Numbered from the stretch's first letter, positions 8,186 to 17,699 are shown. The stretch: 64,000 nt of DNA from Paraglaciecola sp. MB-3u-78 (GCF_002835935.1 NZ_PJCF01000004.1:911503-975502); one strand, 5' to 3'. A program made the numbers and translations. Notes: generated by a model not told the origin, from the sequence alone.

Positions 8186-9550
8186 ATGTTAAACCAAACT
8201 TTATGGCTTAAGTCACCCGCCGCGATATATACCGGTAATACACTAAACGCCGGTAACGGCCTCGTAATTAAAGGCAACAAAATTGTTGAATTAGTACCCT
8301 CAGGCATGAAGCCCAAAATGCCCATAGATAGTTATCTTGATTGCAGTAATAAAGTGATTACGCCAGGTCTTATCAATACTCATCATCATTTCTATCAAAC
8401 ACTCACCCGAGCCGTCCCAGGTGCCTTAAATAAACCCTTGTTCCCTTGGCTTAAATACCTGTATCAAATATGGAAAAACCTAGATGAAGAAATGATCTAC
8501 TCAGCGACCCAATTAGCTGGGTTAGAGTTGATGTTCTCTGGAGCAACCTGTATTGCCGATCACCACTACGTATTCCCTAAAGGGCTTGAACAAGCAATTG
8601 ATATTCAGGTTGAGGCCATCAACACTTTGGGTTGTCGTGCAACACTGACCAGAGGCTCCATGAGTCTAGGAGAAAGTGACGGTGGCTTGCCTCCAGACAG
8701 TGTTATCCAATCCGAAGATATAATATTGCAAGATAGTCAGAGACTGATATCAAAATACCATGACAACAGTGAAGATGGGTTTATACAGATAGCGCTAGCG
8801 CCGTGTTCGCCTTTTTCTGTATCAACCTCACTGATGCAAGACACGGCTCAGTTAGCGAAAGAAAATAACGTGATGCTGCATACACATTTGGCTGAAACTG
8901 AAGATGAAAACAATTTTTGTATGCGTCAATTTGGAATGCGTCCTTTAGATTATTTAGAACATTGCAATTGGTTGGGTGACAAAACCTGGCTCGCACACGG
9001 AATTCACTTTAACCAAGATGAAATACGACGCTTAGGCCAAGCTAAAGTCGGTATTGCTCACTGTCCCAGTTCTAATATGTTATTAGCATCAGGCATTTGC
9101 CCAACAGTCGAACTTGAAGCCGCGGGGTGTAATATTGGATTAGCGGTAGATGGCTCTGCGTCGAACGATTGTTCTAATATGATCCAAGAAGTGCGCCAAT
9201 CTTTGTTACAACAGCGCTTACGTTATGGAGCAGAGATTATAACCACCGAACGTGTTCTGGGTTATGCAACAACAGGTTCGGCTTCAGTGTTACAAAGACC
9301 TAGCATAGGAACGTTTAATGTTGGTATGCAAGCAGACCTAGCGGTTTTTAGCTTAGACGAATTACGTTTTTCAGGGGTGGGCAGTCCACTTGATGGATTG
9401 ATAACTTGTGGCGCATATCAAGTCGATAAACTGATGGTCGGGGGGAAGTGGTTAATTGAAGATTCTGAGCACCGCACAGTTATAAACAGGCAACTCATGG
9501 AAAAACATCAATTACTCGCTAAAAAAATTCAAAACCAAAACTCTGTTTAA
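8186..9550 (+). CDS. 8-Oxoguanine deaminase (amidohydrolase)
   Basis: This 454-residue amidohydrolase of the cytosine-deaminase/AtzB-like group has metal ligands in GLINTHHHFYQ (His66-68), HTHLAETEDE and LAHGIHF, and the late Asp in VDGSASND. The VDGSASND block and the LTRAVPGALNKPLFPWL segment recall the characterised 8-oxoguanine deaminases (Pseudomonas Pa0142 type), which convert 8-oxoguanine to urate. Location at the head of a urate-degrading island fits this. Isoxanthopterin or guanine are possible alternative substrates, though a separate guanine deaminase is encoded at 26839. Confidence 0.82.
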   Translation: MLNQTLWLKSPAAIYTGNTLNAGNGLVIKGNKIVELVPSGMKPKMPIDSYLDCSNKVITPGLINTHHHFYQTLTRAVPGALNKPLFPWLKYLYQIWKNLDEEMIYSATQLAGLELMFSGATCIADHHYVFPKGLEQAIDIQVEAINTLGCRATLTRGSMSLGESDGGLPPDSVIQSEDIILQDSQRLISKYHDNSEDGFIQIALAPCSPFSVSTSLMQDTAQLAKENNVMLHTHLAETEDENNFCMRQFGMRPLDYLEHCNWLGDKTWLAHGIHFNQDEIRRLGQAKVGIAHCPSSNMLLASGICPTVELEAAGCNIGLAVDGSASNDCSNMIQEVRQSLLQQRLRYGAEIITTERVLGYATTGSASVLQRPSIGTFNVGMQADLAVFSLDELRFSGVGSPLDGLITCGAYQVDKLMVGGKWLIEDSEHRTVINRQLMEKHQLLAKKIQNQNSV

Positions 9551-9875
9551 CTTATTTTTTAATGTATGTAGGCACTCCGATGGTGCAATGCAATAAGAAA
9601 TGATTTAAATTAGTGCACCCCCTAATTTAAGAAATTAACATCACGGGTAAGTATTATGCCTAACGTTATTTTTTTATTCCAGCAAAACACAAGTATTTTC
9701 AAGGGATTAATAAATATCGTTGCTACTAGACCATTTGGACAAGTTGTTGGCATCTTTCGTGCACAACATGATAAAAAATCAGAATAAAATAAATAACTAA
9801 ATTAAAATAGTGTGTTGAATGGTCCATAGAGACTAATACAACATCAAGCAAAGTTACTACCCTGGAAACACAAAA
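9551..9875 (+). other. Intergenic region before the TonB receptor
   Basis: This 325-base stretch precedes the receptor gene. It contains a palindromic RutR-box-like element at 9728-9741 and a short open frame (9656-9787) that I do not think is a gene. The receptor promoter presumably lies here. Confidence 0.4.
9728..9741. promoter_or_regulatory. Candidate RutR-type operator upstream of the TonB receptor
   Basis: AGACCATTTGGACA fits the E. coli RutR consensus TGACCANNTGGTCA at 12 of 14 positions including the two free ones. It lies about 135 bases before the receptor start. Related elements lie before the permease (15759) and xdhA (21155). Confidence 0.42.
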
Positions 9876-12290
9876 ATGACAAACAAAACTTTTATATCAA
9901 ATCCGTTAGCCAAAGCTGTTGCTATTGGACTAGCCTCTTTAATACCAATACAAGCAATGGCACAAGAAACTGAAGAAGAAAGTGTCGAGCGTATAGAGGT
10001 AACTGGCTCTTTAGGTAGCCTGCCCGGACAAGATGTTGAAGCTGTATTCGGCTTTGGTAAATCAATACTAGAGACACCTCGTTCAGCTTCGACGATAAGT
10101 GATGAGCAGTTAGAACGTTTTGCAGTAACAGATATAGATGAACTAATGGCGTTTGCACCTGGTACATTTACTCAGTCATTTTTTGGAGTCGCAGGGTCGC
10201 TTGATATCCGTGGTACACCAGGCGAAAATTACTTTCGTGGCATGAAACGCTTAGATAATCCAGGTAACTATCCCACACCAATTGGTGCTTCAAGTAGAAT
10301 AGATATTGTTCGTGGTCCAGCCTCTCCTATATATGGTCCATCTAAAATTGGGGGTTATTTAAACTTTAATCCTAAATCCGCTCGCGCAAGTGGTGGTCAA
10401 TACTTAGAAGAAAATACTGGAGCCTTCTCATACTCTTTAGGTACTTGGGATAAAAGTGTTATGACTGCCGAGATTGGTGGTCCTGGTTCTGTTGGCGGCA
10501 AGGAAATGGGGTTTTACCTTTACGGTGAATTAGAAAACTCAGGTAGCTTTTATGATAACACCGACACCGACCAAACTATTTTACAAGCTTCGATTAATGT
10601 TGATATTACAGACAAAATACGTATTGAATTTGGTGGTATGTATCATGATTTTGCAGGGAATCAAGTCGCTGGTTGGAACCGTTTAAGCCAAGACCTAATT
10701 GACACCGGCATTTATGTAACAGGAACAGCTAAACCATTAGACATTAGTGGCGATGGTTCAATTTCACACCAAGAGTACAATTTAGTGAGAGGTGATATTA
10801 ATCCTTTTATCTTTAACAATGTAGGTTTTGGCTTATTTCCAGATAGAATTACAAACGCTGACTTTTCTCCCACTTTGGCATTGGACAATCCAGGTACAAC
10901 AACTCTTGGCAGAAATCAGGTCTTAGCTGCTGCGGACGATGTGTTATTGAATACAGTTGAAACACTTTATTTTGATATTTTTTATTACACCGACAATGGT
11001 TGGGAAATCAAGAATCAAATGTTTTATGAAGCTTACGAAAACTTAAATGAAAATGCGTATGGTTTTGCACAATTTCATGACAGCTCGGTATTTGAAAACA
11101 AACTAGTATTCTCAACAGAGTATGAAACAAATACATTGCTAGCACAGTTTCAAATATCACCTTCAATTCGCCATACAGAGTTTTTACATGGTGATGACTT
11201 TACCAATGAATATTTTAATCGTAGAGACTTAACAGGACCTTCAACAGCTCTAGACAGGCGTTTGTTAGCCACACGAATCGGAAAAGACTTTGACAACTAC
11301 GACGTAGGAAATTATACCGATTTAGGTTTCGCAGTAATGACTGATTTTACCTGGGAAATGGGTCTTAATATTGTTTTAGGTGTGCGTTATGACACTATTG
11401 ATATTAAGAGCACAAGCCGCGGTGATTTATTGTTAACTGTTGCGGATATCGAAACGGTTGAAGAAACAGTTGATGGCGTGTCTTGGAATACCAGTATTTC
11501 ATTCAAAACAGATATAGGTTTAATTCCCTATATTACTGCCGCAGAACAAGCAACGTTAGTGGCGGGTCAAGGTGCTGAGATTGGTGTTGGACAAGTTGGA
11601 AATGGCGCTTTTGATACCTCTGATTTATTCGAATATGGTATTAAAGGTTCATTTTTAGATGACAGCTTGTATTTCGCCTTGTCTGTTTACGAGCAAGAGC
11701 GAACCGATTTTAGTGCACAGGCAATCGTCACCAACTCAACCACTGAAAACGAAGGAACTGAATTTGAACTGCGTTGGGTAGTTAACGACAACTTAGTAGT
11801 GGGTGCAGGTTACACAAACTCAAAAGTTTATAACCTAACTGCTTTAGAATTAGGTGAACAATTTGGTTTTTTTGGTATTGAACATTTACCCAATGTGACT
11901 GACGCGTCTTTGTTGTATGGTGGTTCTGTCATAGGTAACAACCTTGTAGACAGTACAGATAAAGAAAGTGCCAGAAAAGCAGGTATCCCTGAAAATATCT
12001 ACACTTTAAATGCAACCTACGACTTCCAAAATGGCTATGCAATTAATGCGAGTATTATCAGAGCGGATTCAACTTTTTCTGACTTTTCTCAAACAGTTAC
12101 TTTACCGGCTTACACCCTAGTTAATGCTGGTGTTTTTTATGATGCAGAAACCTGGACAGCCAGCTTAAGTATTAAAAACCTGACTGATGAAGATTACTTT
12201 AGAGCAAACTTCCCTGACTTGTTTGGGGCTCAGATAGTCTTACCTGAGCTACCGCGACATTACCAAGCTAAGTTCAGCTATAAATTTTAA
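9876..12290 (+). CDS. TonB-dependent outer-membrane receptor, candidate purine/nucleoside uptake
   Basis: The 804-residue protein has a signal peptide (cleavage after about residue 29, IPIQAMAQ), a TonB-box-like VERIEVTG soon after, a plug domain with FRGMKRLD and RIDIVRGPASPIYG motifs, and a beta barrel ending in an aromatic residue (FSYKF). TonB receptors take up scarce ligands across the outer membrane. No siderophore genes are nearby. It is followed by a NUP-cupin lipoprotein and preceded by an 8-oxoguanine deaminase, so a purine, nucleoside or related ligand is my inference. A strong terminator follows at 12327. Confidence 0.9.
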   Translation: MTNKTFISNPLAKAVAIGLASLIPIQAMAQETEEESVERIEVTGSLGSLPGQDVEAVFGFGKSILETPRSASTISDEQLERFAVTDIDELMAFAPGTFTQSFFGVAGSLDIRGTPGENYFRGMKRLDNPGNYPTPIGASSRIDIVRGPASPIYGPSKIGGYLNFNPKSARASGGQYLEENTGAFSYSLGTWDKSVMTAEIGGPGSVGGKEMGFYLYGELENSGSFYDNTDTDQTILQASINVDITDKIRIEFGGMYHDFAGNQVAGWNRLSQDLIDTGIYVTGTAKPLDISGDGSISHQEYNLVRGDINPFIFNNVGFGLFPDRITNADFSPTLALDNPGTTTLGRNQVLAAADDVLLNTVETLYFDIFYYTDNGWEIKNQMFYEAYENLNENAYGFAQFHDSSVFENKLVFSTEYETNTLLAQFQISPSIRHTEFLHGDDFTNEYFNRRDLTGPSTALDRRLLATRIGKDFDNYDVGNYTDLGFAVMTDFTWEMGLNIVLGVRYDTIDIKSTSRGDLLLTVADIETVEETVDGVSWNTSISFKTDIGLIPYITAAEQATLVAGQGAEIGVGQVGNGAFDTSDLFEYGIKGSFLDDSLYFALSVYEQERTDFSAQAIVTNSTTENEGTEFELRWVVNDNLVVGAGYTNSKVYNLTALELGEQFGFFGIEHLPNVTDASLLYGGSVIGNNLVDSTDKESARKAGIPENIYTLNATYDFQNGYAINASIIRADSTFSDFSQTVTLPAYTLVNAGVFYDAETWTASLSIKNLTDEDYFRANFPDLFGAQIVLPELPRHYQAKFSYKF

Positions 12291-12326
12291 TAGAAGTTAA
12301 ACTATATAAAATATTCAAACTATATG

Positions 12327-12362
12327 AGGATAAATATGTGTCATGCATATTTATCCTTTTTT
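12327..12362 (+). terminator. Rho-independent terminator after the TonB receptor
   Basis: AGGATAAATATG pairs with CATATTTATCCT and is followed at once by a run of six T. It lies 37 bases after the receptor stop and directly before the NUP-cupin gene, so transcription of that gene may come from read-through or its own promoter. It also shows that an apparent upstream ATG at 12324 is not the true start of the next gene. Confidence 0.85.
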
Positions 12363-12377
12363 ATTGGGAGAAAAAGT

Positions 12378-14108
12378 ATGCGCAAATCAATTTTTAAACG
12401 ATTAACTATTTTTAATATCGTTGTTTTAATCCTATTTTTAATGACCAGTTGCCAGAATAACAGTGAATTAACCCAAACTAATGTTACCCCCCCTATAGAA
12501 ATTAAAGTGGTCGTCGTCACTATGTTTGAAATTGGTGCGGATGAAGGCGACAAACCCGGTGAATTCCAGCTATGGAAAGCTGGCCAAAAACTTGATACCT
12601 GTTTACCTTTTGTCGTTTCACATCATGATATTTGTATTAATTCAGAAACGGGCGTAATGGGTATCGTTACAGGTATGGGCACAGCCAAAGCGGCCACAGC
12701 TATTATGGCATTAGGCTTAGATCCTAGATTTGATTTAACCCATGCATATTGGTTAGTGGCAGGAATTGCTGGTTTTGATCCTGCAGATGCATCCATAGGA
12801 TCTGCTGCTTGGGCAACATGGTTAGTCGATGGTGATTTGGCCCATCAAATTGATGCCAGAGAAATACCTGATACTTGGTCAACCGGCTACTTTCCGTTGT
12901 TTACTACTGACCCTTTATTGGAAAATCAAACCATAGATCTCAGTAAACTCAATAAACATGGTCAATCTTCAAATGGTGAAGTGTATCAACTCAACCCGCA
13001 ACTAACCGATTGGGCATATACACTTACAAAAGATGTAAAATTAAATGATTACCCTGTTATGCAAGCCTTGCGAGATAAATACACCGGTTATCCGAACGCA
13101 CAAAAATTACCTTTTGTATTGAAAGGTGAACATTTAGCAGCTTCCACTTTTTGGCATGGGGATTTATTAAATGAGTGGGCGAATAACTGGACCCATTATT
13201 GGACTGCAGGTCAAGGCAATTTTGTCAGCTCTGGCATGGAAGATACTGGCGCTTACCAGTCAATGATTTACTTAGACAACGCGAATAAAGCGGATAAATC
13301 TCGTTTTATGGTCGTACGTACTGGCAGTAATTATTCTATGCCACCGCCAGGATTAACAGCGATTGAAAATTTAAAATTAGAAAGTGGTGAAAATGGTTAT
13401 GCTGGAATGCGCTCTGCATTAGAAACTGCCTATCTGGTAGGCAGTAAAGTAGTAGATACTATCGTGGCTAATTGGCCGCAATACAAAAGTATTATGCCCT
13501 ACGATGTAAAAGGTGAAGTAACTGATGTTAGTCAGCAGCGACTTACTCAAAACAGCGAAAAATCAACTTCAATTAGTCAGCTATCCAGTACCGCTAATAG
13601 CGAAAAGATATTGACCGCAGCAGAGTTAGCCAAAGCGTTAAACCTTGAGGCACATGTGGAAGGTGGCTATTTTCGTCAAACGTTTAAAGCGGACCATCGA
13701 CCTACTATTGCCACTGAAAATGGCGACCGTGTCACCATGACAAGCATTTATTATCTGCTCAGTGCCAAATCCCCTATTGGTCATTTTCATATGAATCAAT
13801 CAGACATCATGCATTATTTTCATAAAGGTGATCCCATCACCTACTATATGCTGAAAGCCGACGGTAGCTTGCAAAAGACTATATTAGGACCCGACCCCAC
13901 TAAAGGTCATCAAATGCAAATGATGGTAAAAGGGGGCACCTGGAAGGCATCCAAAATGTCTACTGATGGTAAATATGGTTACGGACTCATTGGAGAAGCC
14001 GTAGCACCTGGTTTTGAGTACTCAGATATGCAATTAGGTAAAACCCCTATGTTGTTGCAGCAGTTTCCACTGCATACACAACTCATCAATGAACTGAGTC
14101 GAGAATAG
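12378..14108 (+). CDS. NUP-family (purine nucleoside 'permease') / Cupin_5 fusion lipoprotein
   Basis: With the ATG at 12378 (preceded by GGGAGAAAAAGT) the product is 576 residues. It begins with a lipoprotein signal ending FLMTSC (lipid Cys25). Residues about 40-385 match the NUP family (VVVVTMFEIGADEGDKPGEF, GIVTGMGTAKAATAIMALGL, LVAGIAGFDP). Residues about 411-570 match the DUF985/Cupin_5 fold (EAHVEGGYFRQTF, IGHFHMNQSDIMHYFHKGDP). No membrane helices follow the signal, so a membrane permease is unlikely. As I recall, NUP belongs to the nucleoside phosphorylase superfamily, so a periplasmic nucleoside-cleaving enzyme is plausible. A serine-rich linker (about 385-410) joins the two parts. 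Confidence 0.83.
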   Translation: MRKSIFKRLTIFNIVVLILFLMTSCQNNSELTQTNVTPPIEIKVVVVTMFEIGADEGDKPGEFQLWKAGQKLDTCLPFVVSHHDICINSETGVMGIVTGMGTAKAATAIMALGLDPRFDLTHAYWLVAGIAGFDPADASIGSAAWATWLVDGDLAHQIDAREIPDTWSTGYFPLFTTDPLLENQTIDLSKLNKHGQSSNGEVYQLNPQLTDWAYTLTKDVKLNDYPVMQALRDKYTGYPNAQKLPFVLKGEHLAASTFWHGDLLNEWANNWTHYWTAGQGNFVSSGMEDTGAYQSMIYLDNANKADKSRFMVVRTGSNYSMPPPGLTAIENLKLESGENGYAGMRSALETAYLVGSKVVDTIVANWPQYKSIMPYDVKGEVTDVSQQRLTQNSEKSTSISQLSSTANSEKILTAAELAKALNLEAHVEGGYFRQTFKADHRPTIATENGDRVTMTSIYYLLSAKSPIGHFHMNQSDIMHYFHKGDPITYYMLKADGSLQKTILGPDPTKGHQMQMMVKGGTWKASKMSTDGKYGYGLIGEAVAPGFEYSDMQLGKTPMLLQQFPLHTQLINELSRE

Positions 14109-14183
14109 GCGCTGAACTTTACTAGGCATCAATACTCTGAAATGAGTACCAGTCATTTCACCCATTTAACGTTGAGAAAAAAC

Positions 14184-14450
14184 ATGAAAATAATATGTAT
14201 TTCAATGACATTAATCTTAGCTTTTGCGGTTACAAGTATTAATGCACAGGAAAGCAAACAGCTCAACTTTATGAGTGAGCAGTTATCAGAGCAGTTATTG
14301 AATCAAACCGTTGCCCTTAGTGATCCAAAATTAATAAAAGCCCAAGCTAACTTATTACGTAAACACTATGAAGCGTTGGTAAAAACAGGGTTTAGTAAAG
14401 ACGAAGCGTTGCAGCTTGTGATTGCCATGGCATCACAAGATAAGGGCTAA
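14184..14450 (+). CDS. Small secreted helical protein of unknown function
   Basis: From the ATG at 14184 the 88-residue product has a clear signal peptide (MKIICISMTLILAFAVTSIN, cleaved near NAQ) and then an amphipathic helical region with many Leu, Gln and Lys residues. I do not recognise a family. It lies 75 bases after the NUP-cupin gene on the same strand, so it may be co-transcribed and act in the periplasm with that lipoprotein. An in-frame ATG at 14142 would spoil the signal peptide and is less likely. Confidence 0.6.
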   Translation: MKIICISMTLILAFAVTSINAQESKQLNFMSEQLSEQLLNQTVALSDPKLIKAQANLLRKHYEALVKTGFSKDEALQLVIAMASQDKG

Positions 14451-14533
14451 TGTGAGTGGCAAACGAAGCGCACCTCAAAAATGGCTTAATATTTCTAAAT
14501 AGTCATTAAAGTCACCACTCTACAATAACGGTG

Positions 14534-15541
14534 TCAGTAAGCACTTAATTTTTCTAACCAATCCAGTTTGTGTTCTGTAGGCATAAAGCTAGCGTTAAAA
14601 CTATTCTTAATTAATTGATATAGCTGATGTTTCTCAATTGGTAAATGGTCAATTATTGCAAAAAAATTATCATTTAAATAACCACCAAAATAACTAGGAT
14701 CATCCGCATTAATTGTAGCCATAAGTCCCAATTCGAGTAATTCCAACACATTATGCTGATGCATATGTTCGAATACTTTTAGCTTTGTATTAGACAGTGG
14801 GCAGACGGTTAAGGGATGTTGTGATTGAATTAAAAAAGCAATTAACTTAGGGTCTTCAATACTACGCACGCCATGATCAATTCGGTGCACATCCAAGGCT
14901 TTAAGCGCGCCCCAAACGTACTCAGCCGGGCCTTCTTCCCCTGCATGGGCCACTCGTTTCAAGCCTAATTCTTGTGCCATTTTAAACACTTGGGTGAATT
15001 TTTCCGGTGGATTGCCTAATTCACTACTATCAAGTCCTACTGCAGTAATATCGTCTAAATAAGGTCTTGCAGAGTCTAAAGTCTCAATGGCACTTTGTTC
15101 AGTTAAATGCCTCAAGAAAGACATAATCAAAAAACAGGATTGTCCCCATTCTTGCTGCGCTTGTTGGATTGCCCGCTTAAAACCTGGCATAAATATATCA
15201 AATCCAATACCCCGTTCAGTATGGGTCTGCGGGTCAAACATAATTTCCGCATGTACCACATTATCTTGTTTGCACCTAAGTAAATAATTCCACATCAACT
15301 GGTAAAAATCGTCTTCATCCTTAAGTACTGAAGCACCAAAGTAGTAAAGATCTAAAAAACTTTGAAGATCTTCAAAGTTATAAGCCTTTTTTACTTCTTC
15401 AATATTTGCATAGGGTAATTTAACCTGATGTTTTCCTGCTAAAGCCATCATTAAGTCTGGTTCTAACGAACCTTCAATGTGTAGGTGTAATTCTACTTTT
15501 GGTAATGCTGCTACCCAATGCTTCAACTCGTTTTTGGTCAT
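14534..15541 (-). CDS. Adenine deaminase (adenosine deaminase family)
   Basis: This 335-residue enzyme has the metal motif HLHIEGS (His19, His21), the catalytic HAGEEGP, RIDHGVRS, and the late NADDPSYF motif. The segment GLDSSELGNPP replaces the adenosine deaminase GLDLAGDE block. From memory, this substitution is typical of the adenine deaminases of the family (yeast Aah1 and Pseudomonas Pa0148 type), which act on the free base. The product, hypoxanthine, would then feed XDH. It is divergent from the purine permease gene, with a RutR-box-like element between them. The start has an AGGTGG site. Confidence 0.85.
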   Translation of the reverse strand: MTKNELKHWVAALPKVELHLHIEGSLEPDLMMALAGKHQVKLPYANIEEVKKAYNFEDLQSFLDLYYFGASVLKDEDDFYQLMWNYLLRCKQDNVVHAEIMFDPQTHTERGIGFDIFMPGFKRAIQQAQQEWGQSCFLIMSFLRHLTEQSAIETLDSARPYLDDITAVGLDSSELGNPPEKFTQVFKMAQELGLKRVAHAGEEGPAEYVWGALKALDVHRIDHGVRSIEDPKLIAFLIQSQHPLTVCPLSNTKLKVFEHMHQHNVLELLELGLMATINADDPSYFGGYLNDNFFAIIDHLPIEKHQLYQLIKNSFNASFMPTEHKLDWLEKLSAY

Positions 15542-15853
15542 TTTTCCACCTGCTTTATCTATCTTTTACCACGTATGTTTTGTCTTGATTTGCACCAAAA
15601 TAAATAACTAAGTTAGATAGTGGTGCAATATCCACGATATTATCTGGATTGAAACAATTTTTTAAATCAAATCAAAGGGCTAAAACACAATTATATTATT
15701 GTTTTACCACGTTAGATGACATGATAAGTATGTTTACAGCATAAATCAGACTAATGCCAGACTATATGGTCAGGTTTTTGCAGACTAATTCTGCAAAATA
15801 CTCATAATCTCAAAATAAATAAATGATGTCACATCAAAACCAGAGCGATAAAT
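15542..15853. other. Divergent promoter region, adenine deaminase / purine permease
   Basis: The 312-base AT-rich gap separates two divergent purine genes and carries the candidate operator at 15759-15772. No further gene is visible. Confidence 0.5.
15759..15772. promoter_or_regulatory. Candidate RutR-type operator before the AzgA-like permease
   Basis: AGACTATATGGTCA reads TGACCATATAGTCT on the minus strand. This differs at one base from the element before xdhA (TGACCATTTAGTCT) and resembles the E. coli RutR box TGACCANNTGGTCA. It is 82 bases before the permease start. Confidence 0.5.
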
Positions 15854-17182
15854 ATGTCTAATTTTCTTGAACACTTTTTTAAACTAAAAGAAAAAGGTAC
15901 CAATCTCAAAACTGAATTTATTGCCGGTTTAACTACTTTTGCAGCTATGTCTTATGTGCTGGTAGTTAATCCTAGTATTCTAGGTGCAGGTGGTATGCCA
16001 ATTGAAGGGCTGATCACCGTCACGGCTATAGCTGCGTGTCTGGGTACATTATTAATGGCATTTATGACCAACTACCCCATTGCTATGGCTCCGGGTATGG
16101 GACTCAATGCCTTCTTCGCCTTTACTATTTGTTTAACCCGAGAAATCCCATGGGACGCAGCCTTAGGAATCGTTTTTTGGAATGGTATTTTATTTTTATT
16201 ATTGTCTGTCACGGGTGTCAGAACCAAAATAGCTGAAGCTATCCCTGCAGCCCTTAAAATTGGTGTGCAGTGCGGTATTGGATTATTTATTGCGTTTATT
16301 GGTTTGAAAAATGCCGGTTTGGTAGTAGATAACCCTGCTACTTTTGTGTCTATTGGTGACTTATCTGAACCCGCCACTTTATTAGCTTTAGCGGGTATCA
16401 TCTTAACGATTGTATTAGTCATTAGAAAAGTAACCGGTGCTATCCTGATTTCCGTAGTCGTGTTAAGTCTAATAGGTGCATTCATACCTGTTGGCGATGG
16501 ATATTTAACACAACATACAAGCCAGTTTATTGGTCTTCCAGATGATATCAGCAGCACTTTTTTTGCTATGGACATTATGTATCCTATCGAATATTTTGCT
16601 GAAACATGGGATCTTATATTTGCACTATTATTCGTAAATATGTTCGATACCATCGGCACATTAATAGGTGTATCCCGTCGTGCTAACCTGCTAGATGAGC
16701 ATGGTAAATTACCAAAAATGGGCAAGGCGATGACGGCAGACGCAGTGGCCAGCGTTATGGGTGCAGCCATAGGTACTTCACCTGTAACGTCTTACGTCGA
16801 ATCAGCAGCAGGGGTCTCAGCAGGCGGCAGGACAGGATTGACGTCGGTGTTTGTTGCTCTATGTTTTATTTTGGCCTTATTCCTCACACCACTTATGAAA
16901 GTTATCCCGTTAATGGCAACGACTCCCGCGTTAATCATGGTGGGTATATTGATGATGGATTCATTTAGACAACTCGATTTTGACGATCTAACGTCTTTGT
17001 CCACCGCCACAGTTGCATTATTAGCTATGCCACTCACATTTAGTATTAGCGAAGGCATTGCTCTAGGCTTTATTACTTATGTCGGCATAATGCTAGGTAC
17101 TGGAAGATATAAACAAGTCACCTTAATCACATATATAATGGCAGCGGTATTTGTACTCAGATATGTGTTGGATTTAAAGTAA
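15854..17182 (+). CDS. NCS2-family adenine/guanine/hypoxanthine permease (AzgA/PbuG type)
   Basis: This 442-residue integral inner-membrane protein starts with FFKLKEKGTNLKTEFIAGL, the characteristic N-terminus of the AzgA/PbuG branch, and contains about 12-14 hydrophobic segments. Conserved blocks MAPGMGLNAFFAF and GTSPVTSYVESAAGVSAGGR are the substrate-site motifs of the group. The family imports adenine, guanine and hypoxanthine by proton symport. It is divergent from adenine deaminase and probably feeds bases to the deaminases and XDH encoded nearby. Confidence 0.93.
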   Translation: MSNFLEHFFKLKEKGTNLKTEFIAGLTTFAAMSYVLVVNPSILGAGGMPIEGLITVTAIAACLGTLLMAFMTNYPIAMAPGMGLNAFFAFTICLTREIPWDAALGIVFWNGILFLLLSVTGVRTKIAEAIPAALKIGVQCGIGLFIAFIGLKNAGLVVDNPATFVSIGDLSEPATLLALAGIILTIVLVIRKVTGAILISVVVLSLIGAFIPVGDGYLTQHTSQFIGLPDDISSTFFAMDIMYPIEYFAETWDLIFALLFVNMFDTIGTLIGVSRRANLLDEHGKLPKMGKAMTADAVASVMGAAIGTSPVTSYVESAAGVSAGGRTGLTSVFVALCFILALFLTPLMKVIPLMATTPALIMVGILMMDSFRQLDFDDLTSLSTATVALLAMPLTFSISEGIALGFITYVGIMLGTGRYKQVTLITYIMAAVFVLRYVLDLK

Positions 17183-17281
17183 ATTTAACATTTTTTAATT
17201 ATTGAAATTACTTTTCATTGGTTACTTATTATCAATAATTTTATTAAACACTTTCACTCACCCTAAGTTTAAGGACAGCAT

Positions 17282-17640
17282 ATGTATTTTGAAGATTATC
17301 AACCGGGTCAAACATCTAGGTTTGGCGCTTATCTTGTTACTGAAAGTGAAATAATAGAATTTGCCAGTAAATATGATCCCCAGTACTTTCATTTAGACGA
17401 TGAGGCAGCCAAAAACTCTCTTTTTGGGGGCTTATGTGCCAGTGGATGGCATACTTCGGCCATGTTCATGCGGATGTTAATTGATAATCTACCGGAAGAA
17501 CATGGGTCACTTGGCTCACCTGGTATCAACAACCTCAAATGCCTAAACACCAAGTTAAAAATGACAGCGTGATGTGAGATAAACGCCGTAAAAGTCAGGA
17601 TTTTACGAAGATAGGATTGTTAGTTTCCAAATCTATAAGG
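17282..17640 (+). pseudogene. MaoC-like acyl dehydratase, broken
   Basis: The first 80 residues from the ATG at 17282 (good AAGGA site) match MaoC-like hotdog dehydratases: MYFEDYQPGQ, YDPQYFHLDDEAAKNSLFGG and ASGWHTSAMFMR. The frame then goes wrong after LGSPGINNL and stops at 17572, giving 96 residues against about 150 for the family. Family-like words continue in other frames: KNDSV where GDTL is expected near 17560, and KSQDFTKIGLLV near 17593-17628. This points to at least two frameshifts, so the gene is probably dead. Confidence 0.7.
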
Positions 17641-17699
17641 TCCTCTTTGCTCGTTCTGTGGTGATACTTCTAAGTTGATAGTCTGCCATATGCCAAAGC

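Noticed and set aside
9656..9787. 43-codon open frame upstream of the TonB receptor
   Set aside because: No recognisable domain, weak ribosome site, and it contains the candidate operator at 9728. Probably chance.
12324..12377. Earlier ATG for the NUP-cupin gene
   Set aside because: It lies inside the terminator hairpin and would hide the lipoprotein signal.
12378..13540. NUP domain as a true membrane permease
   Set aside because: No membrane helices after the lipoprotein signal.
16072..16770. 232-codon open frame antisense to the purine permease
   Set aside because: Shadow of a well-supported membrane protein gene; composition is typical of antisense frames.
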